DNA from: Acetobacter orleanensis
GTDB taxonomy: Bacteria > Pseudomonadota > Alphaproteobacteria > Acetobacterales > Acetobacteraceae
Direction: 5' to 3'
NCBI RefSeq assembly: GCF_001581005.1
Contig: NZ_LHZV01000063.1
Coordinates: 62,001 to 126,000, forward strand
DNA length: 64,000 bases
Positions 42,098 to 54,320 of the stretch are shown one piece after another. Within the stretch, counting starts at the first letter, position 1, and each line of letters starts with the position of its first letter. A model generated the notes under the pieces. That model had not been told where the DNA came from, made no database searches, and worked only from the letters and a program-made list of their open reading frames with translations. Both the position numbers and the translations under genes were made by a program.

Positions 42098-44206
42098 TCA
42101 GCGTCGGCTGAAGAGTTTTTCAAGATCATTTTTGCTGAGTTTCAGCCATGTTGGCCGCCCGTGGGAGCAGGTGCCAGCCCGTGGCGTGGCTTCCATCTGC
42201 CGCAGCAGGGCGTCCATTTCCTCCCGCGTCAGCCGTCGCCCCGCGCGAATGCTGCCGTGGCAGGCCATGCGGGCAATCACCGCGTCCAGCCGCCCATCCA
42301 GCGAGGGCATTTCATCCGGCGCACCGGCATCATCCGCTTCCAGCTCTTCCGCCAGATCCCGCAACAGACCAAGAGCGTCCGTGCTGTTGAGCATGGCGGG
42401 CAAAGCGCGCACCAGCACCGCAGTGCCGCCAAAAGCTTCCAGTTCAATCCCTAGTCTGGCCAGCATCTCCTGTCGGCTGAGCAGCAATTCCACTTGCCCA
42501 CGCGCCAGTTCAATCACGTCCGGCACCAGCAACCGCTGCCCCCGCACGCTGCCGCTCAGAAACTGCTCCCGTAGTCGCTCATGCGTCAGCCGCTCATGCG
42601 CGGCATGCTGGTCCACCAGCACAAGACTACCATCGGCCGCCACGGCAATAATGTAGGTATCCAGCACCTGCGCGACCGCCGCCCCTAGCGGATGCGCCGC
42701 AATCTGCCCAGCGGGATGTGGAACGGACGCCCCTGACTGACCGGGGTGCGACTCCGCAAAGCTGACGGCCCGAGCCTCCCATCCGGCATCCCCACCGTCA
42801 TTTTGTCCGGCGAATCCTGTTCCCGATTCGGTTAACAGCCTGCCCTGCGCAGCGCCGCCAGCCGCCGTACGCTGATAGTCCTGCTGCGGATAAGCTGAGC
42901 CTCCCAGTCCGGTGCCAAGTCCGGCTCCGGCCTCGTCAAAACCGGAATCCTGCCCATCAGATAAGCTCCCTGTCGGCAGAGGCGGCAGCATACGGGCGGA
43001 GGGCGTATCGCCCAACCCGAGCCGGGGTTCGGCGAAACTGCTTTGAGCAGGCGACGTTGTAGAACGCTGGCCGGGCGTTAATAGGCCAGACTGTTGCTGT
43101 GTGTTTTCCGGCGGATACCAGATTCGTCCCGGCCTGACGGCGGAAAAGGAGGGCCGCACACCCACTATCCCGGCCCCTGCCTCCAGAGCGCGCCCGAGCG
43201 TGCCAATTACTAAAGAACGGACTGAGGCTTCATCCGCAAAGCGGAGTTCCGTTTTAGCCGGATGCACATTTACGTCCACGCGGTCAGGCGGGATGGTGAG
43301 CATCAGCGCCACGACCGGGTGCCGTCCGTGTTCAATTACCCGCCGATAGGCGACGCGCACGGCGGTTTTCAGCACCGGGTCCACCACCGGGCGACCATTA
43401 ACCAGCATAAACTGCCCCGCCGCCGTAGCGCGATGCACGGACGGGCCACAGGCAAAGCCGGACAGAGTCATGCCGTCCCGCTCGCCATGAATGCTCAGAA
43501 AACCATCAGCCTCATTCGCGCCAAGCAGGGCCGCAGCCCGCGCCGCCATGTCCTGCGCGGGCAGGTCAAACACCACACGGTCATCTAAACTGAAGCGGAA
43601 GGCCGTGTCCGGCACCGCCAAGGCCAAGCGCCGGATAACGCTTTCCGCATGGCCACCTTCAACCCGCGCACTTTTAAGAAATTTGCGCCGCGCCGGAGTG
43701 GCAAAAAACAGGTCTTCCACCACCACGCTGGTGCCGGGCGCGCCCGCGCTGGGTTCGGGCGGAAAAACCTTGCCGCCTTCCACACGGATTTTCCATGCCC
43801 CACTTTCCCCACGTGGGCGGGAGGTTATGCTCAGCCGCGCCGCAGCCCCGATGGATGGCAACGCCTCCCCCCGGAAACCAAGGGTGCGGATATGCACAAG
43901 GGATTCGTCCTGCAACTTGGACGTGCAATGGCGTTCAACCGCCAATGTGAGTTCCTCCGGGAACATGCCGTTCCCGTCATCTGTCACAATAATCTGGTCA
44001 ATCCCGCCATTTCGCAGGCTGACATCCAGCCGCTTCGCCCCGGCATCAATGGCGTTTTCCACCAGTTCCTTCAGGGCGGCGGCCGGGCGCTCAATCACCT
44101 CACCCGCGGCAATGCGGTTGACCAACACTTCCGGCAACCGCCGCAGCGTGGGCCGCAGCGGTAGAATGCCGGAGTGTTCAGCCGAGGATGAGACCGGGTC
44201 CGACAT
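42098..44206 (-). CDS. mutL: DNA mismatch repair protein MutL
   Basis: A 702-residue mismatch-repair protein. The N-terminal GHKL ATPase contains ALKELVENAIDAGAKRLDV, VTDDGNGM and TLGFRGEALPSI. A poorly conserved Gly/Ser/Gln-rich linker (about 360-500) leads to the C-terminal dimerisation domain with DQHAAHERLTHE, matching the DQHA(X)2E(X)4E endonuclease motif, plus CSHGRPTW near the C-terminus. This fits the nicking type of MutL that works without MutH. It lies 15 bp downstream of the DUF3035 gene. Confidence 0.95.
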   Translation of the reverse strand: MSDPVSSSAEHSGILPLRPTLRRLPEVLVNRIAAGEVIERPAAALKELVENAIDAGAKRLDVSLRNGGIDQIIVTDDGNGMFPEELTLAVERHCTSKLQDESLVHIRTLGFRGEALPSIGAAARLSITSRPRGESGAWKIRVEGGKVFPPEPSAGAPGTSVVVEDLFFATPARRKFLKSARVEGGHAESVIRRLALAVPDTAFRFSLDDRVVFDLPAQDMAARAAALLGANEADGFLSIHGERDGMTLSGFACGPSVHRATAAGQFMLVNGRPVVDPVLKTAVRVAYRRVIEHGRHPVVALMLTIPPDRVDVNVHPAKTELRFADEASVRSLVIGTLGRALEAGAGIVGVRPSFSAVRPGRIWYPPENTQQQSGLLTPGQRSTTSPAQSSFAEPRLGLGDTPSARMLPPLPTGSLSDGQDSGFDEAGAGLGTGLGGSAYPQQDYQRTAAGGAAQGRLLTESGTGFAGQNDGGDAGWEARAVSFAESHPGQSGASVPHPAGQIAAHPLGAAVAQVLDTYIIAVAADGSLVLVDQHAAHERLTHERLREQFLSGSVRGQRLLVPDVIELARGQVELLLSRQEMLARLGIELEAFGGTAVLVRALPAMLNSTDALGLLRDLAEELEADDAGAPDEMPSLDGRLDAVIARMACHGSIRAGRRLTREEMDALLRQMEATPRAGTCSHGRPTWLKLSKNDLEKLFSRR

Positions 44207-44221
44207 GGTCAGACCTCAGCC

Positions 44222-44752
44222 TCAGAACAGGCCGGATTTTTTGGGATGAACGGTGGGCGTCACGCCCTTGGTGGGCTTATTACCCAGAGCGGCATTGGAC
44301 TTCAGGCGGCGGTTTTCCGCGTCTGCATCCACAGCGGAGCCCGCCTTGCCACCTTTCCAGAACATCAACTGGCTGACAAAGCCGGACCCAGCTTCTCCCA
44401 GTTCACCTTCATCCGGGGCATCGGACGCTTCCGCTGCTTCGTTCACCAGAATGGTTTGGGCACCGCTGGTGTCCCCGTTCGTGCCGCGCAGGGCCACATC
44501 TGGAGAAAGTGTTTCCAGCGCCTGCAGGCGTTCACTTTCATCCTGCGGGCGATCTGCGCCGCTCACGGGTTTGGCCAGCGCATCCATGGGCGGCATGGAC
44601 AGCGGCGCACGGGTGGTGACGGTATATTCATCCGGCATACTGCGTTCCAGCCCGAACGCACGGGCCGCTTCAGACCCGGTACATCCGGTCAGCATTACGC
44701 AGCCACCAACAAGAAGCAGCGGAGAAATCAGTGTCGAGACACGGCGCGCCAT
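44222..44752 (-). CDS. DUF3035 family lipoprotein
   Basis: A 176-residue predicted lipoprotein with signal sequence and lipobox LTGC (about residue 24). The PDEYTVTTRAPLSMPP segment (about residues 40-55) and the following ADRPQDES are the hallmarks of the DUF3035 family of alphaproteobacterial lipoproteins. No function is known. A longer frame to 44872 exists, but MARRVSTL at 44752 begins a normal lipoprotein signal. It lies between lspA, the enzyme that would cleave its signal peptide, and mutL. Confidence 0.82.
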   Translation of the reverse strand: MARRVSTLISPLLLVGGCVMLTGCTGSEAARAFGLERSMPDEYTVTTRAPLSMPPMDALAKPVSGADRPQDESERLQALETLSPDVALRGTNGDTSGAQTILVNEAAEASDAPDEGELGEAGSGFVSQLMFWKGGKAGSAVDADAENRRLKSNAALGNKPTKGVTPTVHPKKSGLF

Positions 44753-44808
44753 CTTCTGTCTTATATCCTTCCTGCCCAACCTGCCGGGATGACAGGTTGC
44801 TTTATAAC

Positions 44809-45305
44809 TCACGATGCCTGCTGCTGACGGTCTGAAAAGACACTCTGCAACACCAGAACACAGACTGCACATACAATAGCAGAGTCAGCCACATTAAACA
44901 CATACCATGACCAACCAAAAGCATGTGCATGAATAAAATCGACCACCGCGCCATAGCGCACCCGGTCAATGACATTTCCAATGGCCCCGCCGGTAATGGC
45001 ACCCACGCAGGCGGCTGTCAGCTTACTGGGCGTTCTGGCCATCCACACCAGCAGGCCACAGGCCACGCTGAGCGCGATGACGGAAAACAGAACGCGCCCG
45101 GCATTACCCAACCCGCCAAACATGCCGAACGTGACGGCATGATTCCAGACCATGGTAAAATTCAGAAATGGGAGCACCTTGACGGACACACGGTCCGGCA
45201 AGTCCAGCCCATATAAAATCCAGTATTTGCTCAACTGGTCCGCCGAGAGGGACAGCATCAGCACCAGAAAACCGATGCTGAAAGGTCTGCGCATAAGCGG
45301 TGTGC

Positions 45306-45309
<4 letters not shown>
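44809..45309 (-). CDS. lspA: Lipoprotein signal peptidase
   Basis: A 166-residue inner-membrane aspartyl protease with four transmembrane helices that removes signal peptides from diacylated prolipoproteins. The catalytic aspartates are in GNVIDRVRYGAVVDFI and FNVADSAI. The start is a GTG at 45309 that overlaps the ileS stop by 4 bp and has GGAGGGA five bases upstream; an ATG at 45294 has no ribosome-binding site. The ileS-lspA order is conserved in many bacteria. Confidence 0.93.
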
Positions 45310-48230
<2,921 letters not shown>

Positions 48231-48351
48231 GGAACGGCAGGTGTCACTCTGGTTCGGGTTCAGCACAAGAACAGGCCCGCCAGACTGGCAGACCCGCAGG
48301 GGTATCCGTTATCCAAGCGCCAGCCCGCAGGGTCAAGCAGCAAGCGGCATT

Positions 48352-49305
48352 TCAGAGATAATTCGCGCGGAGTTCTTCGTCCAGAACGGCGCGGGCCTGT
48401 GTGGCGTCCTGCGCAATCTGGTCTTTCAGCGCGTCCAGCCCGTCAAACCGTTTTTCTGTCCGCAACATGCGGTGCAGCGCGACGGAGAGTGTCTGGCCAT
48501 ACAAATCCCCATCAAAATCAAACAGATTGACCTCAAGCCGGCTTTCCTGCCCGTCATTAATCGTCGGGCGGCGGCCAATATTGGCCACGCCGGGCCGGGT
48601 CTGCCCGTCTGGCAGGCGGACCGTTACGGCATACACACCACGCGCGGGTTCCAGATGCCGCCCCAGCGGAATATTGGCCGTGGGGAAACCGAGCAGACGA
48701 CCGCGTTTGTCCCCATGCTGCACCTCACCCCGGATAAACCACGGGCGACCAAGTTCTTCCGCCGCCCGTTCCGGATACCCATCCTGCAACAGCCGCCGGA
48801 TGCGGGAGGACGAATACGGCGCGGTTCCGTCCGAAAGCGCCTGCACAGGGGTAAAGCCCATACCCAGTTCCGCCGAGCGTTCAGACAGAAAGGAAACATT
48901 GCCGCCGCGCCGATGCCCGAACGCAAAATCCGGCCCGCAGGCAACGTGCTTCAGGCCCAGTCCGTCATACAGCACATCTTCCACAAATCGCTCGGCGGAC
49001 ATGCGAGAGAAGTCTTCATCAAACCTGATCTGAAAAACATGCCGCACCCCAAGTGCTTCAAGGGCCGCCAGTTTTTCGTCTGAAAGCGTCAGACGGAAGG
49101 GCGGGTCCTGCGGGCGGAACAACTCACGCGGGTGCGGGTCAAACGTCACCACAGCCAACGGCAGGTCAGGCCGTGCGGAATGGAGCGTATGCACAAGGTG
49201 CGCGTGGCCCAGATGCACGCCGTCAAAATTCCCCAAAGCGGCCGCGCAGCCACGGGCCTCCTGCGGAGTAGCCTGCCAACCCTCGTGCAGTTGCGCCCTG
49301 ATCAC
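48352..49305 (-). CDS. ribF: Bifunctional riboflavin kinase/FAD synthetase
   Basis: A 317-residue cytoplasmic enzyme making FMN from riboflavin and FAD from FMN. The N-terminal FAD synthetase part has ALGNFDGVHLGHAHLV (about residue 24). The C-terminal flavokinase part has GEVQHGDKRGRLLGFPTANI (about residue 196) and GVANIGRRPTI. It overlaps mtnC by 4 bp on the upstream side, so it is likely co-expressed with the methionine-salvage genes; ribF-ileS-lspA is a common bacterial order. Confidence 0.95.
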   Translation of the reverse strand: MIRAQLHEGWQATPQEARGCAAALGNFDGVHLGHAHLVHTLHSARPDLPLAVVTFDPHPRELFRPQDPPFRLTLSDEKLAALEALGVRHVFQIRFDEDFSRMSAERFVEDVLYDGLGLKHVACGPDFAFGHRRGGNVSFLSERSAELGMGFTPVQALSDGTAPYSSSRIRRLLQDGYPERAAEELGRPWFIRGEVQHGDKRGRLLGFPTANIPLGRHLEPARGVYAVTVRLPDGQTRPGVANIGRRPTINDGQESRLEVNLFDFDGDLYGQTLSVALHRMLRTEKRFDGLDALKDQIAQDATQARAVLDEELRANYL

Positions 49306-50018
49306 GCCGCAGACTCCGTGTCCGGCAGGCCAAACAAATGCGCTGCTTCTGGCAGCGTGGCCGCCACCGGATGATGTTTCCCCGCCACCGTAGCGTCCTC
49401 CGGGCGGACAATCTGGCAGACCTGCAACCCGGCCTGCGCCGCGGCATCCAGTTCCGCCGTCACGTCAGACAGGAACAGCACGTCCTCCGCCTGCCAACCT
49501 GTTTCACGCAGGATGTTGCGATAGCTTTCCGCCTCTTTCTTACCGCCAACCCTCAGATCAAAAAACTTGCTGAACAGCGGGGTCACATCACCCTGCTGGG
49601 TATGGCCAAAAATCAGCTTCTGCGCGGGCTGGGAGCCGGAAGAATACACCGCCAGCGTCAGCCCGGCTTTTGACCACGCTTCCAATGTTGGCACCACATC
49701 CGGGTAGAGGCTCGCAACAAGCTCACCGCGTTGGTAGCCCTGCCCCCAGACAATCCCTTGAAGCGCCTTGAGCGGGCCGACCTTGGCGTCCGCATCCATC
49801 CAGCGCGTCAACTGCTCCATGGGTGGCACACCGGGGGCCAGCCGAGCGATTTCTTCCAGTTCAGCCTGCACCACAGGGTCATGCGCCTGCTCCGCCAGCA
49901 AGTGCGGCAGATGCGTACGGGCGTAGGGAAACAGTACCTGATGCACGAAGGAGACCGGCGCTGTTGTGCCCTCAATATCCAGCAGGGCGACGCGCGGGGT
50001 GTGAGAGACTGCACTCAT
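49302..50018 (-). CDS. mtnC: Acireductone synthase (enolase-phosphatase E1)
   Basis: A 238-residue HAD-superfamily enzyme of methionine salvage that converts the diketo phosphate intermediate to acireductone. The nucleophile motif is ALLDIEGTTAPVSFVHQ near the N-terminus. GLTLAVYSSGSQPAQKLIF and FLSDVTAELDAAAQAGLQV supply the remaining HAD motifs. It overlaps mtnD and ribF by 4 bp each. Confidence 0.93.
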   Translation of the reverse strand: MSAVSHTPRVALLDIEGTTAPVSFVHQVLFPYARTHLPHLLAEQAHDPVVQAELEEIARLAPGVPPMEQLTRWMDADAKVGPLKALQGIVWGQGYQRGELVASLYPDVVPTLEAWSKAGLTLAVYSSGSQPAQKLIFGHTQQGDVTPLFSKFFDLRVGGKKEAESYRNILRETGWQAEDVLFLSDVTAELDAAAQAGLQVCQIVRPEDATVAGKHHPVAATLPEAAHLFGLPDTESAA

Positions 50019-50560
50019 TGATCATACGCCATAAAACGGTTTGCAAGGTCGGTGCCGGTGTAGTTGGCCACCCAGCCTTCCTTGTGGGTAAAAATCCGCA
50101 GAGCCACCACATCCGGCTCCGGCCCGGCATCAAACCAGTGTTTTGTGCCTTCGGGCACGGAAATCAGGTCTGTCTGCGTGCATTCCACGTCATAAATCTT
50201 GTCCGCCACATGCAGGATGAAATGGCCGGAGCCATGCACAAAAAAGCGCACTTCATCTTCGCTATGCGTATGTTCGGACAGGAATTTGGCCCGGAGCGCT
50301 TCAAGGCCGGGAGTGGCCGGGTCCACACGCATGACATCGGCGGAGCCAGCGCCGGTCTCACCCATCAACTTGTCCAGAAACGGGCGATAGGTGGCCAGAA
50401 CGGTCTCCGCATCTGCCGAGCGCGGCGGGATTTCCGGGCCCTGCCACCGCTCGAACCGCACCCCCAGCGGGCGCAGATGGCTGGCAATGTCCGCCGGGTC
50501 CTGCGTTTGCAGAACAGGCGTTTCCGGCACGGTATCCTGATAGATGGTGAGCGTGCTCAC
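50015..50560 (-). CDS. mtnD: Acireductone dioxygenase
   Basis: A 181-residue cupin enzyme oxidising acireductone to the keto-acid precursor of methionine (with Fe) or to an off-pathway product (with Ni). Metal ligands are in SEHTHSEDEVRFFVHGSGHF (about residues 94-113) and KHWFDAG. The start is a GTG overlapping the mtnB stop (GTGA); longer frames to 50650 run inside mtnB. Confidence 0.93.
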   Translation of the reverse strand: MSTLTIYQDTVPETPVLQTQDPADIASHLRPLGVRFERWQGPEIPPRSADAETVLATYRPFLDKLMGETGAGSADVMRVDPATPGLEALRAKFLSEHTHSEDEVRFFVHGSGHFILHVADKIYDVECTQTDLISVPEGTKHWFDAGPEPDVVALRIFTHKEGWVANYTGTDLANRFMAYDQ

Positions 50561-51177
50561 TGCCCCAGCTTCCTTCTTTCCAGCAGGCAGGCCAGCAGAA
50601 ACTCCAGCCCTTCCAGCCGTGCCAGTGCGGTTGGCATATCCTTGCCCCACACATACACGCCATGCCCGCGAATGATGTATCCGGCGGGCATGGTGCCAAA
50701 GAACGGCGTGACCTTCTGCGCCAGACGCGCAATGTCCTGATCATTCTCAAACAACGGCACCGGCACGGAGGCTTCGTGCGTGGTCTGGCCTTCAAACACC
50801 TTCTGCACTTCATAGTCCGCAAGGTGCAGGGCCGGGCTTTTCTCGATCATGGACAGCACGGTGGACGCCACGGAATGGCCATGCAGCACGGCCCCTGCGG
50901 TCGGGTCCTGCTGATAGATCTGGCAATGCAGCAGTGTTTCAGCACTCGGCTTGTCACCGGGGCGATGCGCAATGCCACCGCCATTGACCGTGATGACATC
51001 CTCAGCCTTCAGAAAGCCCTTGTGGCACCCAGACCGCGTAATGGCGATGCGCCCGTCCGGCAGGCGGCGGCTGATATTACCCGCTGTAGCAGGCACCCAG
51101 CCACGCGCATCCATCCGCTGCCCTGCCAGCAGAATCTCCTGCGTGGCGCGTGCAAAATCCGTCATGCTTTCGCTCAT
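50557..51177 (-). CDS. mtnB: Methylthioribulose-1-phosphate dehydratase
   Basis: A 206-residue class II aldolase-fold enzyme that dehydrates methylthioribulose-1-phosphate in methionine salvage. Zinc-binding histidines lie in AVLHGHSVAST (about residue 98), and GNISRRLPDG is the typical N-terminal substrate loop. It leads the mtnB-mtnD-mtnC-ribF overlap series. mtnA and an MTA phosphorylase or nucleosidase are not in the window. Confidence 0.92.
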   Translation of the reverse strand: MSESMTDFARATQEILLAGQRMDARGWVPATAGNISRRLPDGRIAITRSGCHKGFLKAEDVITVNGGGIAHRPGDKPSAETLLHCQIYQQDPTAGAVLHGHSVASTVLSMIEKSPALHLADYEVQKVFEGQTTHEASVPVPLFENDQDIARLAQKVTPFFGTMPAGYIIRGHGVYVWGKDMPTALARLEGLEFLLACLLERRKLGQ

Positions 51178-51279
51178 GCTTCAAATCCGGCGCTATTGTA
51201 AGGCACTGTCCTCAGTCTGCGGGCCAGCCAGAAAGCCGCCCTAAGGCGCATCCCTGTGCCGTGCAGCAAGGATCAAAGC

Positions 51280-51531
51280 TCAGGGCTGGCGCGTTTTTTC
51301 TGGCTGCACGGCAGCGGGGTCTGCCGGGTTTGTGGCAGGCGGAGGGGAAATATGGCCACCAGCGCGCGGGGCCGGTTCATCCATCGGCTCATCATCCGCC
51401 ATGTGTTTCTTGAAGGATTTAATCCCTTTCGCGAAATCACCCATCATGGAGCTGATCTTGCCGCCACCGCCAAAAACCACCAGCACAACCGCAAGCACAA
51501 TCAGCCAGTGCCAGATGCTTAAGCTACCCAT
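51280..51531 (-). CDS. tatA: Sec-independent protein translocase subunit TatA
   Basis: An 83-residue protein with the short N-terminal membrane helix ([18 protein letters not shown]) followed by an amphipathic helix ([12 protein letters not shown]) and a Pro/Ala-rich acidic tail, the standard TatA plan. It forms the pore-like complex for folded proteins. The usual FGRGK turn reads FGGGGK. TatB and TatC are not in the neighbourhood. Confidence 0.9.
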   Translation of the reverse strand: MGSLSIWHWLIVLAVVLVVFGGGGKISSMMGDFAKGIKSFKKHMADDEPMDEPAPRAGGHISPPPATNPADPAAVQPEKTRQP

Positions 51532-51696
51532 TCAACAGCCCTCTAGTTTAGCAGGCCGACGCAGTGCGCTACGGCCCAGTTCCCTGTTTGTGTTCTGACC
51601 ACATGGCGGCGCTTCCCCCATCATGCAAGCCCGATCTCTCTGCCTGCCTGAAAAACGGGGCAAACTGCCTGTGGCCTTCCCTCGGCGGGTTTTGGC

Positions 51697-52155
51697 TCAG
51701 GAACTGCCACCCGCCAGCACAGGTTCTATAAACCCATACGCAGGGTAGACGGTTTTCCCCATGCCGTGAATAGGCGTCCACCAGACGCGCACCTGCGTCC
51801 AGTTATTCCCCGGCGAGACATCTTCCACCGGGGCACGGTGCGTCACCCGCCCCGGCTCCCAGTTGGCATGGTCCACCAGCACAAGGCGCGAATTTTTCAC
51901 GGCCCGCACTACCGAGACATGCCCGGACGGCAACCGCCGGGTGGACCGGAACACCAGCACCTCACCCGGTTCCGGCGTGGAGGTGCGCGTATAATGCCCG
52001 CTTGCCTGCCGCCACCAGCTCGCCGCATCCCCGCGCAACTGAATACCTGACTGTTCCCGCGCATATGGCGCGCACTGCACAGGTCCGTTCCAGCCCCCAT
52101 GCCCCGCACAGGCGGATAGCAGCAGGGGCAGACAAAGACTACTCCAACGCTTCAC
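51697..52155 (-). CDS. CHAP-domain lipoprotein (putative peptidoglycan hydrolase)
   Basis: A 152-residue protein with a lipoprotein-type signal (LLLSAC lipobox, about residue 15) and a CHAP domain. The catalytic cysteine is in VQCAPYAREQSGI and the histidine in SGHVSVVRAV. It probably cleaves peptidoglycan peptides or acts as an amidase in the envelope. The start is a GTG overlapping the recX stop (GTGA); a longer frame to 52182 is inside recX. Confidence 0.8.
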   Translation of the reverse strand: MKRWSSLCLPLLLSACAGHGGWNGPVQCAPYAREQSGIQLRGDAASWWRQASGHYTRTSTPEPGEVLVFRSTRRLPSGHVSVVRAVKNSRLVLVDHANWEPGRVTHRAPVEDVSPGNNWTQVRVWWTPIHGMGKTVYPAYGFIEPVLAGGSS

Positions 52156-52868
52156 GACTCGGCCCTCAAACGCTCCATCCACTCCTGCGCCTCCTCCGGG
52201 TCCATTTCCAGAACCCGCTGCGCCACATCCCGCCCGAAACCGGCGCGGGCAAAAATCCCCATAGCCCGCCTCTGCTCCGCCTCTTCCGGGCTGAGGCCGG
52301 GGCTACGTCCGTCCCCATCGTCCTGAGCCCCGAAATCCTGCGCGCCAGACTCCTGCATCCCGGACACACGCGGCGGCCTGAGGGAGGGCGCACCAGCAAA
52401 AGGCCCCAGCCGCCGCTTGCGTGCAAGCACAAGGGCTGAGGATAATTCCACATCCGCAGGGGAAAACCCTTCCACCACTTCCTGCAAGGCGGCCTCCCGC
52501 ACATCAGCTTCCACACCGCGCGCGGCAAGGTGCGCCTGCACGGCGCGGCCAGACCGGCCGGAGCGCACCAGCCTGCGGGCACGGGCCTGCGCGAAGGCGG
52601 CATCATCCACCGCGCCCAGACGAATCATCTCCTCCGCCACAGCCTCCACCACCGGCCGCAGGGCGGCGGCCTTGGCGCGTACGTCATCCTGCTCCACCCC
52701 GGCTTTCAAGGCGCTGCGCTCCCAGCGGGCTATGCGACGAAGCAGAACCTGCTCCAGCCCCTGCCGCGTGGTGGCAAAGCGCGCCAGATGCGCGAGTGCT
52801 GCTTCCCGCAGGATTTTGCGGTCAGGTGGCGGCGGTGCCTCGGCAGCGGGTGTGGTTTCGGATCCCAT
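52152..52868 (-). CDS. recX: RecX family regulatory protein
   Basis: A 238-residue helical protein of the RecX family, which modulates RecA filaments. The three-helix repeats are visible around LAHLARFATTRQGLEQVLLRRI (split here at about residue 35), MIRLGAVDDAAFAQARARRLVRSG and the C-terminal RAGFGRDVAQRVLEM. An acidic, Asp/Gly-rich insertion lies at about residues 160-195. recA is not in the window. It overlaps the CHAP-domain gene by 4 bp. Confidence 0.85.
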   Translation of the reverse strand: MGSETTPAAEAPPPPDRKILREAALAHLARFATTRQGLEQVLLRRIARWERSALKAGVEQDDVRAKAAALRPVVEAVAEEMIRLGAVDDAAFAQARARRLVRSGRSGRAVQAHLAARGVEADVREAALQEVVEGFSPADVELSSALVLARKRRLGPFAGAPSLRPPRVSGMQESGAQDFGAQDDGDGRSPGLSPEEAEQRRAMGIFARAGFGRDVAQRVLEMDPEEAQEWMERLRAES

Positions 52869-52976
52869 AGTACCCCTTATGCCCTATTTTGCTGTAAAAA
52901 GACCATTCGTGACCAGCGAACCCCCTCCAGACGCAACAAATATAACAATTTCATGCGAGACTTTCGTTTTAGACGT

Positions 52977-53006
52977 TTGACTCTGCGCGCAGGACAGCCG
53001 CATCAT
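52977..53006 (+). promoter_or_regulatory. Putative promoter of argD
   Basis: TTGACT (52977-52982) and CATCAT (53001-53006) are separated by 18 bp, in the 246-bp gap between divergent recX and argD. This would give a 5' leader of about 100 nt. The -10 box matches four of six consensus bases, so support is moderate. Confidence 0.35.
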
Positions 53007-53114
53007 GCCGGGTGCAAACGGGTCGCCCGCTCCAGACAGGCAGCGGGCATTTTCTGTTTTGCGCCATTTTTCCTTTTTTGCTGATCACCTCAACGCAACA
53101 CAAAGAACTGTTCC

Positions 53115-54320
53115 ATGATTCCAGCCCTGACACCGACCTACAACCGTGCCTCCCTCGCTTTTGAGCGTGGCGAAGGCGCTTGGCTGTACACGACGGACGG
53201 GCGACGATTTCTGGACTTTGCCGCAGGCATTGCAACCTGCTCCATCGGGCACGCACACCCGCATATGGTAAGTGAACTGACCGGCCAGATCGGGCGGGTC
53301 ATGCATGTCTCCAACCTGTTCCAGATTCCGCAGGCCACACGGCTGGCGGAGCGGCTGGTGGCCAACAGCTTTGCGGACAGCGTGTTCTTCTGCAATTCCG
53401 GCGCGGAAGCCAATGAAGGCATGGTGAAGTTCGCCCGCCGGGCGCAGGCCATGGCAGGCCACCCGGAGCGGACGGACATTATCTGCATGGACGGCGCATT
53501 CCATGGCCGGACGCTGGCCATGCTCTCCGCCACGGGCAACCCGAAATATCTGGAGGGCTTTGGCACCCCGGTTCCGGGCTTTGTGCATGTCCCGTTTCAT
53601 GACATTGCCGCCCTGAAAGCCGCCATCACCCCGCAGACCGCCGCCATTATGCTGGAGCCCATTCAGGGGGAAAGCGGCATCAAAGTTGCAAGCCCGGACT
53701 ATCTCAAGGCGGTCCGCGCGCTGTGTGATGAAACCGGCGTACTGCTCGCACTGGATGAAGTGCAGTGCGGCATGGGCCGGACCGGCAAGCTGTTCGCGCA
53801 TGAATGGGCAGGCATTACGCCGGATGTCATGTCCGCTGCCAAAGGTCTGGGTGGGGGCTTCCCCATCGGGGCTGTTCTGGCGACGGAAGCCGTCGCAAAA
53901 AACATGACGGCGGGCACACACGGCACAACCTTTGGTGGCAACCCGCTGGCCTGCACGGCTGGCAATGCAGTGCTGGATGTCCTGCTGGCCCCCGGCTTTC
54001 TGGAGCAGGTCCGTGCCCGCGCCGCCCTGCTGGATAGGCTTCTGGATGATCTGGTGCAGAACGCCCCTGCCATTTTTGCGGAACGGCGCGGCCTTGGCCT
54101 GCTGATCGGCCTGCGCTGCGTGCTGCCGGTTGGCACGGTGCAGGCGGCGGCGCAGGAGGCCGACCTGCTGTGCGTCACGGCGGGAGACAACGTGCTCCGT
54201 CTGGTCCCGCCTCTGACCATTTCCGAAGACGAGTGCCGTGAAGCCGCGACACGCCTGAAAAAAGCGGTGCAGACCCTGACTGATACCCAGACCACGAAAA
54301 CACTGGAGCCAAGCCTGTGA
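53115..54320 (+). CDS. argD: Acetylornithine aminotransferase
   Basis: A 401-residue class III PLP aminotransferase in arginine synthesis, converting N-acetylglutamate semialdehyde to N-acetylornithine. The cofactor region includes [18 protein letters not shown] (about residue 95) and [15 protein letters not shown]. The PLP lysine is in [15 protein letters not shown] (about residue 240). It overlaps argF by 4 bp, so the two form an argDF operon. Confidence 0.95.
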   Translation: MIPALTPTYNRASLAFERGEGAWLYTTDGRRFLDFAAGIATCSIGHAHPHMVSELTGQIGRVMHVSNLFQIPQATRLAERLVANSFADSVFFCNSGAEANEGMVKFARRAQAMAGHPERTDIICMDGAFHGRTLAMLSATGNPKYLEGFGTPVPGFVHVPFHDIAALKAAITPQTAAIMLEPIQGESGIKVASPDYLKAVRALCDETGVLLALDEVQCGMGRTGKLFAHEWAGITPDVMSAAKGLGGGFPIGAVLATEAVAKNMTAGTHGTTFGGNPLACTAGNAVLDVLLAPGFLEQVRARAALLDRLLDDLVQNAPAIFAERRGLGLLIGLRCVLPVGTVQAAAQEADLLCVTAGDNVLRLVPPLTISEDECREAATRLKKAVQTLTDTQTTKTLEPSL

